64,000 bases of DNA from Gramella sp. MT6 (lineage in GTDB: Bacteria; Bacteroidota; Bacteroidia; Flavobacteriales; Flavobacteriaceae). Positions 36,967 to 46,016 of the stretch are shown here, piece by piece; position 1 is the stretch's first letter, and every line of letters begins with the position of its first letter. Made by a program: the position numbers and the translations under genes. The stretch is from contig NZ_CP048410.1 of the NCBI RefSeq assembly GCF_019357415.1, positions 3,126,501-3,190,500 of the forward strand. Direction: 5' to 3'. The notes beneath the pieces were generated by a model. It searched no databases, was not told where the DNA came from, and saw only the letters and a list, made by a program, of their open reading frames with translations.

Positions 36967-37353
36967 CTAGGCTGATCCCAGAATCTGTTTAAGATCTGAA
37001 ACCATATTTTCCCAAAGCATTTTGCCTTCATCTACTTCGTCTTCTTCAGCAAAATCTGTAATCATAAGGGATACATCTTTGGTTATGTCGTCAACCTGTA
37101 TACGTAATTCGAAAAAATAAGGAGTATCTTCATCATCTATCCATTTGAATTTTATACGCTCGTCACTTTTCTTACTTACGAGCTTTGCCTTCTCTTCACT
37201 ACCTTCCCATATAAAAGTAAAAAATTCCCCTCGGGAATTAACGTTATCGGCATACCACTCACTTAAACCTGAGGGCGTTGAAATATATTGGAATAATAAT
37301 GAAGGAGAAGCTTGAATAGGAAACTCCATTTCGTACTTTATCTTTTCTTCCAT
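36967..37353 (-). CDS. START-like (SRPBCC) domain protein
   Basis: A 128-residue protein of the SRPBCC/AHSA1-like fold, which forms a hydrophobic ligand pocket. Landmarks are EMEFPIQASPSLLFQYISTPSGLSEWYADNV at the N terminus, FTFIWEGSEEKAKLVSKK, and the terminal helix GKMLWENMVSDLKQILG. The ligand is unknown. It is the first gene of the minus-strand pair ending in the hairpin at 36917-36941. Confidence 0.87.
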   Translation of the reverse strand: MEEKIKYEMEFPIQASPSLLFQYISTPSGLSEWYADNVNSRGEFFTFIWEGSEEKAKLVSKKSDERIKFKWIDDEDTPYFFELRIQVDDITKDVSLMITDFAEEDEVDEGKMLWENMVSDLKQILGSA

Positions 37354-37435
37354 TCTTGATTAATTAGTTTCGGGCAATATAGATATTAATTGGTAACATT
37401 AAAAGAAATCAAAATAAATATTTTAGAAAATAAAG

Positions 37436-37466
37436 TTTGCGTCAAAACAAATTGTTTTTATATTTG
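37436..37466 (+). promoter_or_regulatory. Bacteroidota-type promoter of the tRNA-Met gene
   Basis: TTTG (37436-37439), 19 bases, TATATTTG (37459-37466). It points at the tRNA-Met gene 77 bases downstream. Confidence 0.75.
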
Positions 37467-37543
37467 CACCCGCATTAAAGAAATCCTGCGAAGCCAATTA
37501 TGACAAGGCATTTAGCGAGATTTAAATAATGAGAATTATATAC

Positions 37544-37617
37544 GGCGAGGTAGCTCAGTTGGTTAGAGCGTCGGATTCATAACCCGGAGGTCCCGAGTTC
37601 AAATCTCGGTCTCGCTA
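37544..37617 (+). tRNA. tRNA-Met (anticodon CAT)
   Basis: A 74-base cloverleaf. The acceptor stem is GGCGAGG / TCTCGCT (with G-U pairs), followed by TAGCTCAGTTGGTTAGAGC for the D arm. The anticodon loop ATTCATAA gives CAT, and the T arm is CCGAG-TTCAAAT-CTCGG. CCA is not encoded. The A discriminator base is at 37617. A CAT anticodon can also be initiator or Ile2 (k2C) tRNA; the A-U-free anticodon stem does not show the three G-C pairs typical of initiator tRNA, so an elongator tRNA is favoured. Accessory DNA begins just downstream. Confidence 0.93.
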
Positions 37618-37628
37618 CAAGTAAAATC

Positions 37629-37663
37629 AAGGCTTTCGAGAAATCGAGAGCCTTTTGTTTTTT
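37629..37663 (+). terminator. Rho-independent terminator after tRNA-Met
   Basis: Stem AAGGCTTTCGA (37629-37639) / TCGAGAGCCTT (37644-37654), loop GAAA, T-rich tail, 11 bases after the tRNA. Confidence 0.88.
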
Positions 37664-38147
37664 CATCTAGTACAGAATAAGTACAGAATCTCATTTTTTT
37701 TTAATAAATAAATAAGAGCCATATAGAAAATCTCCGTTTAATATCAATTAAAACGGAATTTTATATTTATTCCGGAAATTAACTCTATAAAGTAACCATT
37801 AATTTTCCATCGTTAATAAGATTCAAAATTTTAGTAATTAAGATCCAATCTTGAATTACTGCCCATTACTTCCCTGGAATAGCTCAGCATGCCTGAAACC
37901 TAATAGCTATGAAATACATCCTCTTCCCTATCGTAAAAAGTTCTCATATATATCCCTTAGAGATGCAGCTTTAAAAAATTCCTAAAAGTAAAGCAGTGAA
38001 GAAATGCGAAACGTTAGATCCATAAAATGTCGAAATCACACAGAATAAAAAGTCGATTTTTTAAATAGCGAATAAATATCCATCTGTAAAATTAAATTTC
38101 AGGTAAAAACATAACCTATGATACTGACTTATAACTTTTAAAAAAGA
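37664..38147. other. Non-coding stretch between tRNA-Met and the restriction operon
   Basis: About 480 bases without a supported gene. A direct repeat AGTACAGAAT occurs twice, 2 bases apart, near 37669-37690. No integrase gene and no copy of the tRNA 3' end was found by eye. The AT-rich, patternless rest looks like decayed or inserted DNA at the edge of an accessory region. Confidence 0.5.
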
Positions 38148-38172
38148 CTAAAAAAGCTTTCTAAAGAAAGCT
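38148..38172 (-). terminator. Terminator of the restriction/defence operon
   Basis: Read on the minus strand, stem AGCTTTC / GAAAGCT with loop TTTA is followed by a T-run, 99 bases beyond the hsdR stop. Confidence 0.7.
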
Positions 38173-38270
38173 GAATTACAAGTAATTGGCGCTATTATTT
38201 TAAGGCTATTAGGATAATTGTCTAAAAGGAGTCATCATTTAAAGGAATGCTATAAAGCATAGTAACTCAT

Positions 38271-41200
38271 TTACACCGCTCTATTTTTCTTAAAATTCTC
38301 CGCTTGTTCAAATATTTCTTCATAAACTTCATCCCGTTCCACCGGCGGATAACCGTGTTCATCGAGTAATAGAATAAGTCCAACCTTTAGGGCAGATTTA
38401 ATGTCATTTCTTTTGCTCCAGTCTGGAAATTTCGCTTGTTCGTCCACTAAATCTTTTATTGACTTTGAGAGCTCGATGAGCTTATGTTCGGGATATTGAA
38501 AATCATATTTGATACAAAGCTCTTTTAAAATATCATAGAAGGCTTTTTCTTCAAAATCAATTCCCAACTTTTCCCCGGCCGAAAACTCTTTTTGTACCTG
38601 CCAAATAAGATCTGTGAGCTGCTCTGCCATCTCTTCGTAGACCTCTCCGCGTAACACATCACCTTTTCTTTCATTGTATCGGAAAACCAGGCCTTCCATC
38701 TTTTTAGAAAAATCTACTCCTTTTACCTTGTTCACTTTTTTAATCTCTCCAATAGCCCTGGCCAGTAATTGCTGTAAAAGTTTGATTTTAGTATTGGGCA
38801 ATTTGATCTTATCGATTTTTGCCAGATAATCCTCATCAAATATATCCTGCTGACTATTGGTTTGATCACCCATTTTAAAGATCTCCTCCACGCCTTCACT
38901 TGCCAAAGCATTTCTGATCATTTCCCTTACTTTGGCATTCATCTGGGCGGTATCCGGTGCATTTCCCCTGGTGAGTTTAAAAACTATAGATTTTACAGCT
39001 AAATAAAAATGTGTATAATCCCGTTCTTCGTGTGTTAACTTTTCACTTCCAGCACAAATATCATAAGCAGCTTTCAGGCGTTTCACCAAATCCATAAAAC
39101 GTGTTTCCAGCTCCTTGGTATGCTGTACGTATTCAACAGCCAGGTTAAGGTTGTTCAATTGGCTTAAAGGATCTCCCTGGAAATAATCTGTACTATCAAA
39201 TTTGTGAAAAATCCTGGCCAGTAAATCCAGGTGGTCCCTAACTATCTTCAGGGACTTTTCAATATCTTCGAAATTCTGACGCTCACCCTTATTATATTTG
39301 GCAAGAGCTAAGTTCATTTGTTTCTTAATACCAATATAATCTACTACCAGTCCTTTGTTCTTGCCCTGGAACTTCCGGTTTACCCGGGAAATCGTCTGGA
39401 TAAGGTTATGCTGCTGGATGGGTTTATCGATATAGATACTATCCAGAAACGGCACATCAAAACCTGTAAGCCACATATCGACGACAATGGCAATTTTAAA
39501 ATTCGATTTCTCATTTTTAAATTGACGGTCCAGCTCTTTCCGGTACTCTTTGGTTCCTAAAAGATCATACATTTCTTTAGGATCGTCTTTTCCCCTTGTC
39601 ATGATCATCTTTATCCTCTCAATAGGCTTGAGTTGCTTCCTGTCTTTTTCAGTTAAATCGGCACCTTCTTCTGCCTTTCTAATCTTTGCCCATTCCGGTC
39701 TTAATTCGATGATGTTCTTATAAAGCTCGTAAGCTATTTCACGATTGCTACAAACGAAAATTGCTTTTCCTTTTACGGTAGCACCTTCCTCCAGCCTTTT
39801 TTCATAATGATTGACAAAATCATCTGCTATGGCCTGTAAACGATCCGGATCACTCAAAATGGCATTAATGTTAGCCGACTGCTTTTTACTCTCTTCTACC
39901 TGGTACTCATTCGCACCTTCTTCCTCAGCTACCCGGTAATATTCCTCAATTTTCTTTAATTCTCTGTTTTCAAGGGCCACTTTCGCTGCCCTTCCTTCAT
40001 ATACAATACGTACTGTAATTTCATCTATTACAGATTCTGTCATTGTATATTCATCTACTACCTTCCCAAATACATCTAAAGTAGCATCGATTGGCGTCCC
40101 GGTAAAACCTACAAAAGTAGCATTAGGCAAAGAATCGTGAAGGTACTTAGCAAAGCCAAAAGTTTTCTTTACCCCTTTTTCTGTGATTTTTATTTTCTGG
40201 TCAAGATTGGTCTGGCTCCGGTGAGCCTCATCAGATATACAAATAACATTGCTTCTATTCGTAAGTAACTCGGTATCTTCTGTAAACTTATGTATAGTGG
40301 TAAGGAACACGCCACCACTTTCCCTTCCTCTAATCCGTTTGCGTAAGTCTGCACGGCTTTCTGCACTTACGATAGCATCATCCCCAATAAAGGCTTTGGC
40401 ATTGGTAAATTGCCCTGCAAGCTGATCATCCAAATCGGTTCGATCTGTAATCAAAATAATAGTAGGACTTTCAAAATGATCACTTTTCATTAAAAGCCGG
40501 GTTAGGAAAAGCATGGTAAAACTTTTACCGGAACCGGTTGCTCCAAAATAGGTGCCTCCTTTTCCGTTACCGTTAGGTTTTTGGACTTTCTGAATATTGT
40601 CAAATAGAGCCCTTGCCGCATAATACTGGGGATAGCGGCACACGATCTTTTCATCCTTTTTGGAGCTATCCGGTAAATAAATAAAGTTTTTAATGATGTC
40701 CCGCAGCCTGTATTGATGCAACATTCCCTGGATAAGGGTGAACATACTATCAATACCGTCAACCTCTTGTGCCAATCCTGCGATCCTGCGCCAGGCATAA
40801 AAGAATTCATAAGGCGCAAAAAATGAACCTGCTTTGGTATTTACACCATCACTAATTACACAAAATGCATTGTACTTAAAAAGTTCAGGTATGTCCCTTT
40901 GGTAACGCACTGTTAATTGAATATAAGCGTCATAAATGGTGGTATTTTCCTGAATCGCCGTTTTGAATTCGAAAACAATTACCGGAATTCCATTAATATA
41001 AAGAATCCCGTCAGGAATACGTTTTTGGGTTCCGGTAATTTCCAGCTGATTAACGAACTTATAAGTATTTTGGTTGTCTTCTGAATAATCAATTAAATAG
41101 ATCCAAATATCTTTTTGGGAACGGTCTTCCCGCTTTAGCGAAAAACCATCAGAAAGCATTTGCATAAACTCCTTGTTGCTTTCATAGAGGTCTGATGCCG

Positions 41201-41411
41201 GAAGAGTTTTAAGTCTAAGGATAATGGAATCTATTTCATTTTTAGTAATCCCGTTTTTCCGGTACCTTGTCAATAGAAATTCCCGAAGATCACTTTCAAT
41301 GAGCACTTCATCTTCCTTTCGTGAGATAGTGCCTCCTAATTGATGCTTATAACCTTCCTGTTCCAGCTGGTTGGCAAAAACACTTTCCAGTTGTGCTTCG
41401 GTAAATTTCAT
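38271..41411 (-). CDS. hsdR: Type I restriction endonuclease subunit R
   Basis: A 1046-residue motor and nuclease subunit that translocates DNA and cuts unmethylated DNA with HsdM and HsdS. The PD-(D/E)xK nuclease site is P133-D134 ... E148-F-K150. Helicase motifs are Walker A in YFGATGSGKSFTMLFL (about residue 290), the DEAH box in CISDEAHRSQTN (about 390), FVGFTGTPIDATLDVFG, and motif VI region IQTISRVNRKFQGKNKG. A C-terminal helical HsdM-contact region follows. It is the last gene of the operon and overlaps the AlbA_2 gene upstream by 4 bases (ATGA). All key residues are present, so it looks functional. Confidence 0.95.
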   Translation of the reverse strand: MKFTEAQLESVFANQLEQEGYKHQLGGTISRKEDEVLIESDLREFLLTRYRKNGITKNEIDSIILRLKTLPASDLYESNKEFMQMLSDGFSLKREDRSQKDIWIYLIDYSEDNQNTYKFVNQLEITGTQKRIPDGILYINGIPVIVFEFKTAIQENTTIYDAYIQLTVRYQRDIPELFKYNAFCVISDGVNTKAGSFFAPYEFFYAWRRIAGLAQEVDGIDSMFTLIQGMLHQYRLRDIIKNFIYLPDSSKKDEKIVCRYPQYYAARALFDNIQKVQKPNGNGKGGTYFGATGSGKSFTMLFLTRLLMKSDHFESPTIILITDRTDLDDQLAGQFTNAKAFIGDDAIVSAESRADLRKRIRGRESGGVFLTTIHKFTEDTELLTNRSNVICISDEAHRSQTNLDQKIKITEKGVKKTFGFAKYLHDSLPNATFVGFTGTPIDATLDVFGKVVDEYTMTESVIDEITVRIVYEGRAAKVALENRELKKIEEYYRVAEEEGANEYQVEESKKQSANINAILSDPDRLQAIADDFVNHYEKRLEEGATVKGKAIFVCSNREIAYELYKNIIELRPEWAKIRKAEEGADLTEKDRKQLKPIERIKMIMTRGKDDPKEMYDLLGTKEYRKELDRQFKNEKSNFKIAIVVDMWLTGFDVPFLDSIYIDKPIQQHNLIQTISRVNRKFQGKNKGLVVDYIGIKKQMNLALAKYNKGERQNFEDIEKSLKIVRDHLDLLARIFHKFDSTDYFQGDPLSQLNNLNLAVEYVQHTKELETRFMDLVKRLKAAYDICAGSEKLTHEERDYTHFYLAVKSIVFKLTRGNAPDTAQMNAKVREMIRNALASEGVEEIFKMGDQTNSQQDIFDEDYLAKIDKIKLPNTKIKLLQQLLARAIGEIKKVNKVKGVDFSKKMEGLVFRYNERKGDVLRGEVYEEMAEQLTDLIWQVQKEFSAGEKLGIDFEEKAFYDILKELCIKYDFQYPEHKLIELSKSIKDLVDEQAKFPDWSKRNDIKSALKVGLILLLDEHGYPPVERDEVYEEIFEQAENFKKNRAV

Positions 41412-42751
41412 TCCTGTCTGGCTTTTCTTCCCTTCTCAGTTAACCTATACTTCTGTTTACTGCTTTTGGGTTTGTCCGGTATTGTTAATTCTACCAAACC
41501 CTCTTCTAAAGCGGGGTTTAAGTAATTGATTCTAAAATTTTTTCTGTCCACAAGCCCTAATGATTTTTGCAATTCGATTCTACTTTCTTCGCCCTTAAAA
41601 ACAATAAGAAGATCCCATACTTGGGGGGTGACTTGTGGGGTAACTTGGGGGGAGACTTGCGGGGTCTCCCTATAAACTTCATCTCCGGCAGGAAATATCA
41701 TCCTGAGGAAATTATCAGAAAAACGGAAACATTCTTTGCTGTACGCTTCCAGTATTCTGGGAATTCCCGAACCTAATTGCTCTACCAGGTCCAGATCTTT
41801 ATAAATACGCATCAGCACCTTGTTCCGGGGAATTGAAAAGCCTTCGAAAAACTCATTTTTACTTAAGCCATCAGGTAAAGAACCTGCGGAAGTTATTTCG
41901 ATGCGATCATTAAAGATCTCAAATTTTGGTGCTATTTCGCGGGTATAGTCATTATGGACAAAGGCATTTATAATTGCTTCCCTAAGTGCAATGGCATTCC
42001 ATAGACGATGTTCCTTTCGTTCTTTCTGAGTTATTTGTGTGATGGTGCGGTTTTCCAGGCTTATTTTATCCAGTACACTCTTAGTAGCTTTCACAAGGGA
42101 ACAATAACCGTATTCGTTACTTTCCATTAAATCTACTCGCGTGTCACCCTTATATTTTGCGACCTTTACGGAAAGGTTATTTTCATCGGCCAGCAAATAA
42201 GCGGCGTAATTCAAATCACCCTCGGTGGTTGTAAGCTCTAAATTCTTCCTGAACTGTTTATTAAGGGGTTTTTGTTTTTCCTGGTAATAAATATGAAGCT
42301 GCTCAAAGTTTAGATCCTGGCGATGGGCTTTTATTTTCCCTATGGAATTCCGGGTACGAGAGGCAAAAAGTTCTTCAATTTGTTTCTGCGACATCGGTTC
42401 TGCAGCAGAACCCAGGCGTATAAAACAGCCTTTTTCACTCATCCCGTATTTTTTGAGATGGTATGGTTTCTCAGAACCGCTGGCTACAATAATCTTTAAA
42501 ATTTCTTTCCCATCCCTTTCTTCGCTTACAATATCAAACAGTCCGAGGGCTGAAGGACGAATGTTGTTTTTTAACCGGTCTTTTATTTTTAACTGGTCGC
42601 TATCGGCATCTTGAACGCCAACTGTCCTACCTTCTTTATCTATGCCTATATAAATTATGCCACCTTCTCTGTAATTCAAAAAAGCCACAACTTCTTTCTC
42701 CAGTCCTTCGGAAAGTTCACGCTTATATTCTATGCGATTGGTTTCGGGCAT
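41408..42751 (-). CDS. AlbA_2/Schlafen-type ATP-binding protein in the RM operon
   Basis: A 447-residue protein. Residues about 1-120 are an AlbA_2 (formerly AAA_4) domain: IEYKRELSEGLEKEVVAFLN, GGIIYIGIDKEGRTVG, KGCFIRLGSAAEPM. The middle has a GHKL-like ATP-binding segment (NAIALREAIINAFVHNDYT, FEIFNDRIEITSAGSLP). A linker of four PQV units, from four 12-base repeats at 41619-41666, leads to a C-terminal winged helix. Such proteins often sit in restriction operons; some Schlafen-like relatives cleave tRNA, but that activity is not shown here. It is coupled to hsdR. Confidence 0.87.
   Translation of the reverse strand: MPETNRIEYKRELSEGLEKEVVAFLNYREGGIIYIGIDKEGRTVGVQDADSDQLKIKDRLKNNIRPSALGLFDIVSEERDGKEILKIIVASGSEKPYHLKKYGMSEKGCFIRLGSAAEPMSQKQIEELFASRTRNSIGKIKAHRQDLNFEQLHIYYQEKQKPLNKQFRKNLELTTTEGDLNYAAYLLADENNLSVKVAKYKGDTRVDLMESNEYGYCSLVKATKSVLDKISLENRTITQITQKERKEHRLWNAIALREAIINAFVHNDYTREIAPKFEIFNDRIEITSAGSLPDGLSKNEFFEGFSIPRNKVLMRIYKDLDLVEQLGSGIPRILEAYSKECFRFSDNFLRMIFPAGDEVYRETPQVSPQVTPQVTPQVWDLLIVFKGEESRIELQKSLGLVDRKNFRINYLNPALEEGLVELTIPDKPKSSKQKYRLTEKGRKARQE
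41619..41666 (-). repeat. Four tandem 12-base repeats in the AlbA_2 gene
   Basis: Four imperfect units of the form ACTTGnGGGGnn on the plus strand encode the SPQV/TPQV linker. Units are in frame, so copy-number change would alter linker length without breaking the gene. Confidence 0.85.
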
Positions 42752-42790
42752 TATTACATTATAATTTTAAATTATTTAATTAGACATATA

Positions 42791-43606
42791 TTATGAATCC
42801 TGAATTCTTGTTGAAGTAGCTATTCTTTTCTCTTCATAAATATCTGCAAAATAGTACCTCTGATCCATTGCATAAAGTAAGTTTTTTAAATCAACATCGT
42901 TTTTAATTTCTAACTTATCATTCGATATATCTATTCCAGCATTCTCTTTTGCATACTTTATTAATAAGCTTCTTTTTCTTTTTGAGAGGCTATCATACTT
43001 TACTTTTACATCGGCAATTCTTTTTCTGTTGAGAGTACCAACTTTTTTATCATCAAATCCATTTAGCAATATAAACGGAATAGCTAAAAATTGTGAGACT
43101 TCTTCCTCCGTGGCTTCGCGATGGAGCTCTGAGATGCCTCTAAAAATTGGTTTTATTTTACCCAAATCTCTAAAAATAAGCTGATCTTCTTTTTGAAAAT
43201 AAATAGCGTCTGATGTTTCTCTTATTTCTATCTGTTGTTTTTGTTCGGTAATAACAGGTTGTCCCGAATAATCTAAAAAAGTCTTGCGATTTATAAACTT
43301 TGAAGAGGTAATACGTTGAATATGTATTTGATTGCCTTGGAACATTAATAAGAAATTAATATCGTTGTATTGAGTGTTATGAATCTGATTTAATGAAGAT
43401 TGGGAGAAAGATGATTTTAATTCCTCAATAAAATAGTCCTTTTCCGAAAAATTATTTAAAAGGAACCATTCGTCCTCATTTAAATTATGATTCGGATCAT
43501 AAATAACTTTCTCATCTGAATTTCCAGTAATATTATCTACGATCGCATTATTCTTAGAAAGGATACTTTTGAACTCAGTTTTTAATTTAGCTATTAGGTA
43601 ATTCAT
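42791..43606 (-). CDS. KwaB-like (DUF4868-like) protein, candidate Kiwa effector
   Basis: A 271-residue cytosolic protein. The N-terminal half is a beta-rich region with NINFLLMFQGNQIHIQRI. The central segment IRETSDAIYFQKEDQLIFRD, leading to KIKPIFRGISELH, resembles the DUF4868 core of KwaB, where a predicted strand pair precedes an F..IF helix. The C terminus is helical and charged (KRIADVKVKYDSLSKRKRSLL). In known Kiwa systems KwaB binds phage DNA and is paired with the membrane protein KwaA, as it would be here: a membrane protein gene lies 3 bases upstream. Assignment rests on motif resemblance and gene pairing, not on a search. Confidence 0.6.
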   Translation of the reverse strand: MNYLIAKLKTEFKSILSKNNAIVDNITGNSDEKVIYDPNHNLNEDEWFLLNNFSEKDYFIEELKSSFSQSSLNQIHNTQYNDINFLLMFQGNQIHIQRITSSKFINRKTFLDYSGQPVITEQKQQIEIRETSDAIYFQKEDQLIFRDLGKIKPIFRGISELHREATEEEVSQFLAIPFILLNGFDDKKVGTLNRKRIADVKVKYDSLSKRKRSLLIKYAKENAGIDISNDKLEIKNDVDLKNLLYAMDQRYYFADIYEEKRIATSTRIQDS

Positions 43607-43609
43607 ATC

Positions 43610-44131
43610 TTAAATTTCAATAAATGTATAATCGTTAATTCTTCGGGCTAGAATTTCATCAATTGTTTTAGGCGATTTAATCTTTTGTTTACTGATTAGC
43701 ATTATTTTTACATTATCCTTAATAGTTACATAATAAAATGTATAACCGAATATTAAAAAGACTGGATTAAAATAGGAAACCCTGGAAACGAAAGTAAAAA
43801 CAAGAGTAATTCCAAAAACCACAAAAAAAGTAAGACTGTCATTTACACTCAGTGCAACGAAGAAGAAAGCTAAATAATTGGCTAAAAAATCATTATTCGA
43901 GACTTCAATCGTTTTTATGGATTTAATATTGGATACCGATAATTTTCCAGATAGAAACAAGGCAATTAGAGCCAATAGGAATGGAATAATCAAATAAACC
44001 AAGCTCATTAATACTTGAAAATGGTCAATATTCCGGCATATATTTGGAAATATTTTATTCTTTATAAGAAAAATAATTACAAAAAATGAAACCGAGCTGA
44101 AGGTTAAGAAAAGTCTTAGTATAAAATTCAA
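43610..44131 (-). CDS. KwaA-like four-helix membrane protein, candidate Kiwa sensor
   Basis: A 173-residue inner-membrane protein with about four transmembrane helices (residues 5-25, 38-62, 84-108, 112-140) and a basic cytosolic tail. Near the end of the helices the motif SYFNPVFLIFGYTFYYV, followed by NVKIMLISKQKI and ARRINDYTFIEI, resembles the tail I associate with KwaA, the membrane component of Kiwa. It starts within the stop of the Abi_C gene (ATGA) and is followed by the KwaB-like gene, so the pair forms a unit. Any small membrane effector of another defence system is the alternative. Confidence 0.6.
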   Translation of the reverse strand: MNFILRLFLTFSSVSFFVIIFLIKNKIFPNICRNIDHFQVLMSLVYLIIPFLLALIALFLSGKLSVSNIKSIKTIEVSNNDFLANYLAFFFVALSVNDSLTFFVVFGITLVFTFVSRVSYFNPVFLIFGYTFYYVTIKDNVKIMLISKQKIKSPKTIDEILARRINDYTFIEI

Positions 44132-44892
44132 AATGCTGATAATTTAAAAACTTTGGTTTCTTTAAATGTTTTGAACAAGAAAATTGTCATTGACCCTGCT
44201 AAATTGACTGCTAATTCACTATGTCTTTCTGATGGTTTAACACTTTTTTTACTTTTCCCGTGAGCATCTCCTAGTTTATTTCTCAACGCTCCTAAACCAC
44301 TAACAACACCACTTGCACTACCAAGTATTTGCTTAAAAATTTGCTCCTGATGTTTTTCTGGTGCTAAATTCAAAGATTTTGCAACTTCTTTATACAAGTC
44401 GGGTAATTCAGCGCCATCGTTATATTCTATACCTTGCTCGTCTAAAATATATTTTAAAATACTTTCAATTAATGTTCGAGCTGAAGTTATCGCACCTTCA
44501 GGTTCTGTTTGCATTCGTTTAAGAGCTTTTTGCCATTGAATATGAATATGTGCTTCATCAAACACAATGCTTTCTTCTAAAGGTGAGGTAGATTTCTTTT
44601 CTAAATAATTTAATATTGGGGAGAATTCATCCCATAAAAAATCTCTGCGTTCTTGATAAGTACTAAACCTTCCCTTGATGAAAGTCCAAAACTGGTCTAT
44701 TGTTCTTTTTGTTTTAATCCATTCAGGTAGCAAATTTTCTAATGCTTTATTCCTAATGAGCTTGGTTCTTACTGTTGTATATAATTGATTATCAAAATCA
44801 CTTCCTGTAGCCCGAGCAATTACACCATCTTGAAAATATTCAACAAGTTGAAATTCACTTAATTTTTTTATTCGTTCTAATTCTTCTGTCAT
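44128..44892 (-). CDS. Abortive-infection C-terminal (Abi_C) domain protein
   Basis: A 254-residue protein. The N-terminal part is helical and unrecognised. The C-terminal 120 residues fit the Abi_C domain: GAITSARTLIESILKYIL, then SGLGALRNKLGDAHGKSK (about residues 198-215) and a helix of ELAVNLAGSMTIFLFKTF. The RNxxGDAHG motif is the family hallmark. These proteins occur beside restriction systems and in phage-defence operons; the mechanism is not established. It overlaps hsdS upstream and the KwaA-like gene downstream by 4 bases each. Confidence 0.85.
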   Translation of the reverse strand: MTEELERIKKLSEFQLVEYFQDGVIARATGSDFDNQLYTTVRTKLIRNKALENLLPEWIKTKRTIDQFWTFIKGRFSTYQERRDFLWDEFSPILNYLEKKSTSPLEESIVFDEAHIHIQWQKALKRMQTEPEGAITSARTLIESILKYILDEQGIEYNDGAELPDLYKEVAKSLNLAPEKHQEQIFKQILGSASGVVSGLGALRNKLGDAHGKSKKSVKPSERHSELAVNLAGSMTIFLFKTFKETKVFKLSAF

Positions 44893-46016
44893 GCTTCAAT
44901 AAGTTCTGTTTCCACCCCATGCACAACCCCCTTCATTAGCACAGGACAAAGGGGCTTAATACTGGCTTTTAATTGCTCATTAATACGCTTGCGAGTTTCT
45001 AAAGTATGATAAATGGTAACAATGGCTTCTTGAATTTTTATATCTGGAATAGGTAATTGCACTCTACACATTTCACCCCAATCAAAAGTTTCTCTTGCAC
45101 TTCCCCAAGAGTTAAAGCGTGCATAACGGTCAAACTCACTTCGCTTAAAAAATAAAAACAGATACTCAGGAAGCAATACTCTTTTATCTATCACTTCAAA
45201 AACTGTGTAAATTGCAGATACAATACAGTCTTCAGCATTATTCATTGCTAAAGCAATTTTATCTCCTCTTCGAGAAGTATCGGCTACATATACAAATTGT
45301 CCATTTTTAACAATTTTGTAATTCCTGAAATTCACACCTGTTGTGTTCGCTTTAGTATTAATTAGAATTTTAGAAGTCGATACACCTTGTAAAAAATCAA
45401 TTTCTAAATCAGTATTTCGTTCATCAGATTGTTGAATGTAAGCACCTAATGTTTTAGGTTCTTTGGTTTTGATTAAATCTTCAATGTAGGTATCACAAAT
45501 CAGCTGTAAATCATCTAAGCTATTTTCGTAAGTCTTTTGATTATTAAGCAATCCTTTATAGAGGTTTACATATTTGCGTTGCTCATTTATATGCGGTATG
45601 GGCATTTCTATTTCGCAAAGGCGGTTCCACTCCAAACCACCTCTAACGCTACTATCGCAATAATTCCAAGCTAATCGATGAAATTCTGGTCTTTGAAATT
45701 CTATCATCAAAAATTCTGGAAGTAATTCATTCTCATCAATCACTTCAAATACTTTATAAGCTGGAGAAACTAATGCGGGATCATCATTAGTATATAATGC
45801 TATAGGAAGTCTTTCATCTCTACCAACGTGCATAATGTTAGTTGCAAACTGACCTTTTTGAACCAACTTATATTTAGATAAATCTAAACCTGATTGGTTC
45901 GCAACAGATGGCATAAAATTGTTGGTAATGTTAATACCCAATAGATTGGTAACAGCTAAATCTTTGTTTCGGTTATCTACCAATTGTATATATTTTCCAA
46001 TCGATTTATAACTCAT
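44889..46016 (-). CDS. hsdS: Type I restriction specificity subunit S
   Basis: A 375-residue DNA-recognition subunit with two target-recognition halves. Each begins with the same pattern: IGKYIQLVDNRNKDLAVTNL near residue 6 and LGAYIQQSDERNTDLEIDFL near residue 196. Coiled-coil spacers lie between them (NLYKGLLNNQKTYENSLDDL) and at the end. The two halves read different half-sites of a bipartite sequence that cannot be deduced here. It overlaps the end of hsdM by 11 bases. By eye it is more AT-rich than hsdM and hsdR, which is common for swapped hsdS genes. Confidence 0.93.
   Translation of the reverse strand: MSYKSIGKYIQLVDNRNKDLAVTNLLGINITNNFMPSVANQSGLDLSKYKLVQKGQFATNIMHVGRDERLPIALYTNDDPALVSPAYKVFEVIDENELLPEFLMIEFQRPEFHRLAWNYCDSSVRGGLEWNRLCEIEMPIPHINEQRKYVNLYKGLLNNQKTYENSLDDLQLICDTYIEDLIKTKEPKTLGAYIQQSDERNTDLEIDFLQGVSTSKILINTKANTTGVNFRNYKIVKNGQFVYVADTSRRGDKIALAMNNAEDCIVSAIYTVFEVIDKRVLLPEYLFLFFKRSEFDRYARFNSWGSARETFDWGEMCRVQLPIPDIKIQEAIVTIYHTLETRKRINEQLKASIKPLCPVLMKGVVHGVETELIEA

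Noticed and set aside
37664..37695. AGTACAGAAT direct repeats as a CRISPR or insertion-sequence end
   Set aside because: There are only two copies, 2 bases apart, with no spacers, transposase or matching distal copy.
37617..37700. tRNA-Met 3' end as a proven attachment site
   Set aside because: No second copy of the tRNA end and no integrase gene was seen in the window, so the junction remains a hypothesis.
42342..42614. A 90-residue plus-strand ORF inside the AlbA_2 gene
   Set aside because: It is a shadow frame of a gene with clear domain motifs on the other strand.
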